64,000 nucleotides of DNA from Mycoplasmatota bacterium. Lineage in GTDB: Bacteria > Bacillota_I > Bacilli_A > Acholeplasmatales > Acholeplasmataceae. The stretch spans positions 744,001 through 808,000 of the forward strand of contig CP076021.1 of the NCBI GenBank assembly GCA_018622495.1. Reading direction: 5' to 3'. A model generated the notes under the pieces. The model ran no database searches, had not been told where the DNA came from, and saw only the letters and a list, made by a program, of their open reading frames with translations. Shown here piece after piece: positions 61,291-64,000 of this stretch (the stretch's first letter is position 1; every line of letters starts with the position of its first letter). Both the position numbers and the translations under genes were made by a program.

Positions 61291-62472
61291 ATGAAATTAC
61301 AATTTGGAAAATTCGGAGGACAATTTGTACCTCCTCAAGTAGTCACAGCATTAAATGAATTAGAAGTAGCGTTTGAGGATGCTAAAAATGATTCATCATT
61401 TTTAGAAGAGTTTAGATATTATTTAAAAGATTATGTAGGACGTCCTAGTCCATTATATTATGCGGAACAATTAACTAAAAAACTTGGTGGTGCAAAAATA
61501 TATTTAAAACGTGAAGATTTAAATCATACGGGTGCACATAAAATAAATAATACAATTGGACAAATATTACTTGCTAGACGTATGGGTAAAAAAAGAATTA
61601 TAGCAGAAACTGGTGCAGGGCAACATGGTGTTGCTAGTGCAACAGCTGCAGCAATGTTTGGCATGGAATGTGAAGTCTTCCAAGGTGAATTAGATACACA
61701 AAGACAACGTTTAAATGTATTTAGAATGGAAATGTTAGGTGCGAAGGTAACGCCTGTTACACAAGGTACAAAGACATTAGCGGATGCAGTTGATTATGCG
61801 ATTAATGAATGGGTTAAACGCGTTGATGACACATTCTATTTATTGGGTAGTGCAGTTGGACCTCATCCATATCCATCAATTGTTAAATATTTTCAAAAGA
61901 TTATTGGTGAAGAAGCTAAAGTTCAAATCATGGAAAAAGAACAACGCATGCCAGACTATGTGATAGCTTGTGTTGGCGGTGGATCTAATGCGATTGGTCT
62001 ATTTACTGATTTCATTAAAGAAAAAGAAGTTAAAATGATTGGCGTAGAAGCTGCAGGTAAAGGGTTAAACACAAAAGATCATGCTGCAACCATGACACTT
62101 GGTCGTGAAGGTGTTATCCATGGCATGAATACTAAAGCTATCTTTGATGAAGATGGAAATGTCTCTCCAGTGTATTCTATTTCTGCAGGGCTAGATTATC
62201 CAGGTGTTGGCCCAGAACATGCTCATTTACAAGATATTAAACGTGTTAAATATGAAAGTTGTACTGATCAAGAAGCAGTTGATGCATTTTTAGAATTATC
62301 AAGAGTCGAAGGTATTATTCCTGCGATTGAATCATCTCATGCCATTGCACATGTCATGAAACTTGCACCAACACTTGATAAAGATAAAATTATTATTGTT
62401 AATTTATCTGGTCGTGGTGATAAAGATGTTGAAGCTATTGAAGCATTTTTAAATGAAAAACAAATGCATTAA
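61291..62472 (+). CDS. trpB: Tryptophan synthase beta chain
   Basis: 393 residues, TrpB1 type. [14 protein letters not shown] start, [18 protein letters not shown] with the pyridoxal-phosphate lysine, [25 protein letters not shown] (phosphate loop), and [10 protein letters not shown] end. It joins indole and serine to tryptophan. No trpA or other trp gene is adjacent; the next gene is a GH65 phosphorylase. The cell may therefore use scavenged indole. Expression is controlled by the tryptophan T-box upstream. Site AAAGGAAT, 10 bases before ATG. Confidence 0.93.
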   Translation: MKLQFGKFGGQFVPPQVVTALNELEVAFEDAKNDSSFLEEFRYYLKDYVGRPSPLYYAEQLTKKLGGAKIYLKREDLNHTGAHKINNTIGQILLARRMGKKRIIAETGAGQHGVASATAAAMFGMECEVFQGELDTQRQRLNVFRMEMLGAKVTPVTQGTKTLADAVDYAINEWVKRVDDTFYLLGSAVGPHPYPSIVKYFQKIIGEEAKVQIMEKEQRMPDYVIACVGGGSNAIGLFTDFIKEKEVKMIGVEAAGKGLNTKDHAATMTLGREGVIHGMNTKAIFDEDGNVSPVYSISAGLDYPGVGPEHAHLQDIKRVKYESCTDQEAVDAFLELSRVEGIIPAIESSHAIAHVMKLAPTLDKDKIIIVNLSGRGDKDVEAIEAFLNEKQMH

Positions 62473-62489
62473 TAAACCAAATCAATGAT

Positions 62490-62518
62490 TTGTCTTAGTA
62501 GCCTAATCATTGTATAAT
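62490..62518 (+). promoter_or_regulatory. Promoter of the GH65 gene, with flanking inverted repeat
   Basis: TTGTCT (62490-62495), 17-bp spacer, TATAAT (62513-62518). CAATGATT (62483-62490) and AATCATTG (62505-62512) form an 8-bp inverted repeat that brackets the -35 and spacer and is a plausible repressor site. Confidence 0.6.
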
Positions 62519-62531
62519 AAATGTATACAAA

Positions 62532-62564
62532 AAATGATTTTTATACTCCGTATAGAAATCATTT
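62532..62564 (+). promoter_or_regulatory. Large hairpin/operator in the GH65 leader
   Basis: AAATGATTTTTATAC (62532-62546) and GTATAGAAATCATTT (62550-62564) pair at 14 of 15 positions with a TCC loop. It lies just after the expected transcript start and before the AGAGG site (62571-62575). It could be an operator or a 5' stem that stabilises the mRNA. A GTATAC box flanks it on each side (62523 and 62575). Confidence 0.55.
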
Positions 62565-62582
62565 ATTATTAGAGGTATACAT

Positions 62583-64000
62583 ATGCGCATAAAACAAGAA
62601 GAATATATCATCAAAAGAAATCAAAGAATGTCATTAGAAGACCTATATAGTGATGAAACAATCTTTTCACTTGCTAATGGTTCACTTGGAACAAGAGGAC
62701 ATTTTGCAGAAGGTTATGGTACGGATGATTTCCCGATTACTTTGCTTAATGGATTTTATAATACTTATCCGTTAAGATATGAAGAAAACTATACGGGATT
62801 TCCTCAACAAGGACAAATGATTGTTACATTACCTGATGTATCATTTATACAATTAGTCACTGATGATGGCAAAATCGATCGTCATCATGCTAAATTAATA
62901 TCATTGGAACGCATGCTTGATATGCGTAAAGGATATACGAAAAGAACAGCTATATATTTAACAAAAAAAGAGCATACATTTGAAATAAATGAATATAAAA
63001 TATTAACATCAAATAGAAATGAGATTGTAACAAAACTAATAGTTTCTTCAAAAGATTATGAAGGACCACTAGAAATACGATCTCATTTAAGTATGCCTAA
63101 AATTAAATATACATATCATAGTGATCCAAGACTACCAGATGCAAAAAGACATTTAGAATTAACAGAACTTAAATCAATTGATCAAATTGCATATTTAAAA
63201 GCAAAAACAACTGCAACTAAGCAAAAAATTAATGTTTCAATGACGCATGATATCAAAGTTGAATATGAAAAAGCTTATGAAGATATTATTGGCGTACATC
63301 ATACAACTTTAAAAAATAATGAACCTTTTGAAATGACGAAATATGCATTGTATACGACACCAACAGTTCAAAAAAGATTTCATGAAAAAATTGAAAAATT
63401 AAATGATTTTATATATCCATTTGAAAAATATATTGAAGATGAAATGACAAATCGTAGAAATTTTTGGAAAAACTCGCCTATTTATCTTTCAGATAAGGAT
63501 ATAGAGATGGCTTTACGCTATAATGTGTATCAATTGCATTTAAATGCTGGTAAACATAATGAAACACATATTGCTGCTAAAGGTATTACAGGTGAAGGCT
63601 ATGATGGTCATTACTTTTGGGATACTGAAGCATATATGTTGCCATACTTTATATTAACAAATCCTAAAAAAGCTAGAAAAATATTAATCTATAGATATTT
63701 AACTTTAAATCAATCACGAAGAGAAGCAAGGAATTTAGGTGTCAATCGTGGTGCTAAAATTGCATGGCGAACAATAAATGGAGAAGAATCTTCTGCATAT
63801 TTTTTAGCTGGTAATGCTCAAGTGCATATTAATAGTGACGTAGCATTAGCTATTAAAAATTATTTTAATGCAACAAATGATGTTAATTTCATGATTAAAT
63901 ACGGTATGGAAGTTGTTTTAGAAACTGCATTATTTTTATTTGAATATGGTTTCTTTGATGATTTTCATCAATTTCATATTTATCAAGTCACTGGACCAGA
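62583..64000 (+). CDS. Glycoside hydrolase family 65 phosphorylase (3' end outside window)
   Basis: 472 codons visible, open at the window end. The N-terminal beta-sandwich domain begins YIIKRNQRMSLEDLYSDETI, FSLANGSLGTRGHFAEGYG. The (alpha/alpha)6 barrel shows HIAAKGITGEGYDGHYFWDTEAYMLPYF in parts as GEGYDGHYFWDTE, then LGVNRGAKIAWRTINGEESS and QVHINSDVALAI, all GH65 signatures. Members phosphorolyse maltose, trehalose, kojibiose or nigerose; which one cannot be decided here. The catalytic glutamate region would lie just past the window end. A maltose- or trehalose-type operon probably continues downstream. Confidence 0.88.
   Translation, partial: MRIKQEEYIIKRNQRMSLEDLYSDETIFSLANGSLGTRGHFAEGYGTDDFPITLLNGFYNTYPLRYEENYTGFPQQGQMIVTLPDVSFIQLVTDDGKIDRHHAKLISLERMLDMRKGYTKRTAIYLTKKEHTFEINEYKILTSNRNEIVTKLIVSSKDYEGPLEIRSHLSMPKIKYTYHSDPRLPDAKRHLELTELKSIDQIAYLKAKTTATKQKINVSMTHDIKVEYEKAYEDIIGVHHTTLKNNEPFEMTKYALYTTPTVQKRFHEKIEKLNDFIYPFEKYIEDEMTNRRNFWKNSPIYLSDKDIEMALRYNVYQLHLNAGKHNETHIAAKGITGEGYDGHYFWDTEAYMLPYFILTNPKKARKILIYRYLTLNQSRREARNLGVNRGAKIAWRTINGEESSAYFLAGNAQVHINSDVALAIKNYFNATNDVNFMIKYGMEVVLETALFLFEYGFFDDFHQFHIYQVTGP

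Overview
The window is strongly A+T-rich DNA from a low-G+C Gram-positive lineage. It uses the standard code: TGA ends comEA, comEC and mutL, and tryptophan is TGG. Housekeeping gene order matches Bacillus subtilis closely (yqeM-comEA-comEC-holA-rpsT; pgsA-recA-rny-ymdB-miaB-ymcA-mutS-mutL-miaA; aroQ-efp; cmk-rpsA-like-der-gpsA-hup; rdgB-ysnB), but sporulation and cell-wall genes that lie among these in Bacillus are absent. With the compact layout and extreme A+T content this suggests an Acholeplasma-like mollicute or close relative. That is an inference from layout, not a database match.

Layout. 1-6.7 kb: end of a yqeM-type methyltransferase carrying an ISL3-family insertion at its stop codon, then DNA-uptake genes comEA/comEC, holA, an exonuclease and rpsT. 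6.8-23.8 kb: pgsA, recA, a LolCDE/MacB-like ABC exporter pair, RNase Y, ymdB, frameshifted miaB, a ymcA-like gene, an acidic membrane protein, mutS-mutL-miaA, aroK-aroQ, efp. 23.8-32 kb: two overlapping GntR/UTRA regulators facing rluB, then cmk, an S1-domain protein, der, gpsA, HU and an ankyrin protein. 32-41.9 kb: a CPBP protease with a duplicated outer domain, rdgB with a stop codon, a phosphodiesterase, a choline-kinase-like gene, a large TPR protein with degenerate GGDEF and EAL domains, a partner with a HEPN-like motif, small membrane proteins, an Old Yellow Enzyme and queH.

41.9-51.9 kb is the main accessory region: eight same-strand, mostly overlapping genes between queH and a deoxynucleoside kinase. 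They encode a Z1-domain SF2 helicase, a MORC/MutL-type GHKL ATPase, three proteins I do not recognise, a PD-(D/E)XK nuclease and two related C5-cytosine methyltransferases. This fits the MORC/MutL-Z1 restriction-modification class proposed from comparative genomics, here with a double methylase and uncharacterised partners. A decayed IS1182-type element follows one gene later.

54-64 kb: a broken and an intact copy of a YwaF-type membrane protein; a BusR-like regulator (GntR helix-turn-helix plus RCK_C, a c-di-AMP sensor type) ahead of a three-gene glycine-betaine importer; a VOC gene with a stop codon; a MazG-like gene; a tryptophan T-box leader before an orphan trpB; and the start of a GH65 phosphorylase gene.

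Seven coding regions are broken (both transposases, miaB, rdgB, a small KOW-like gene, one ywaF copy and the VOC gene). Four of these are broken by in-frame stops alone. No tRNA, rRNA or CRISPR array was seen.
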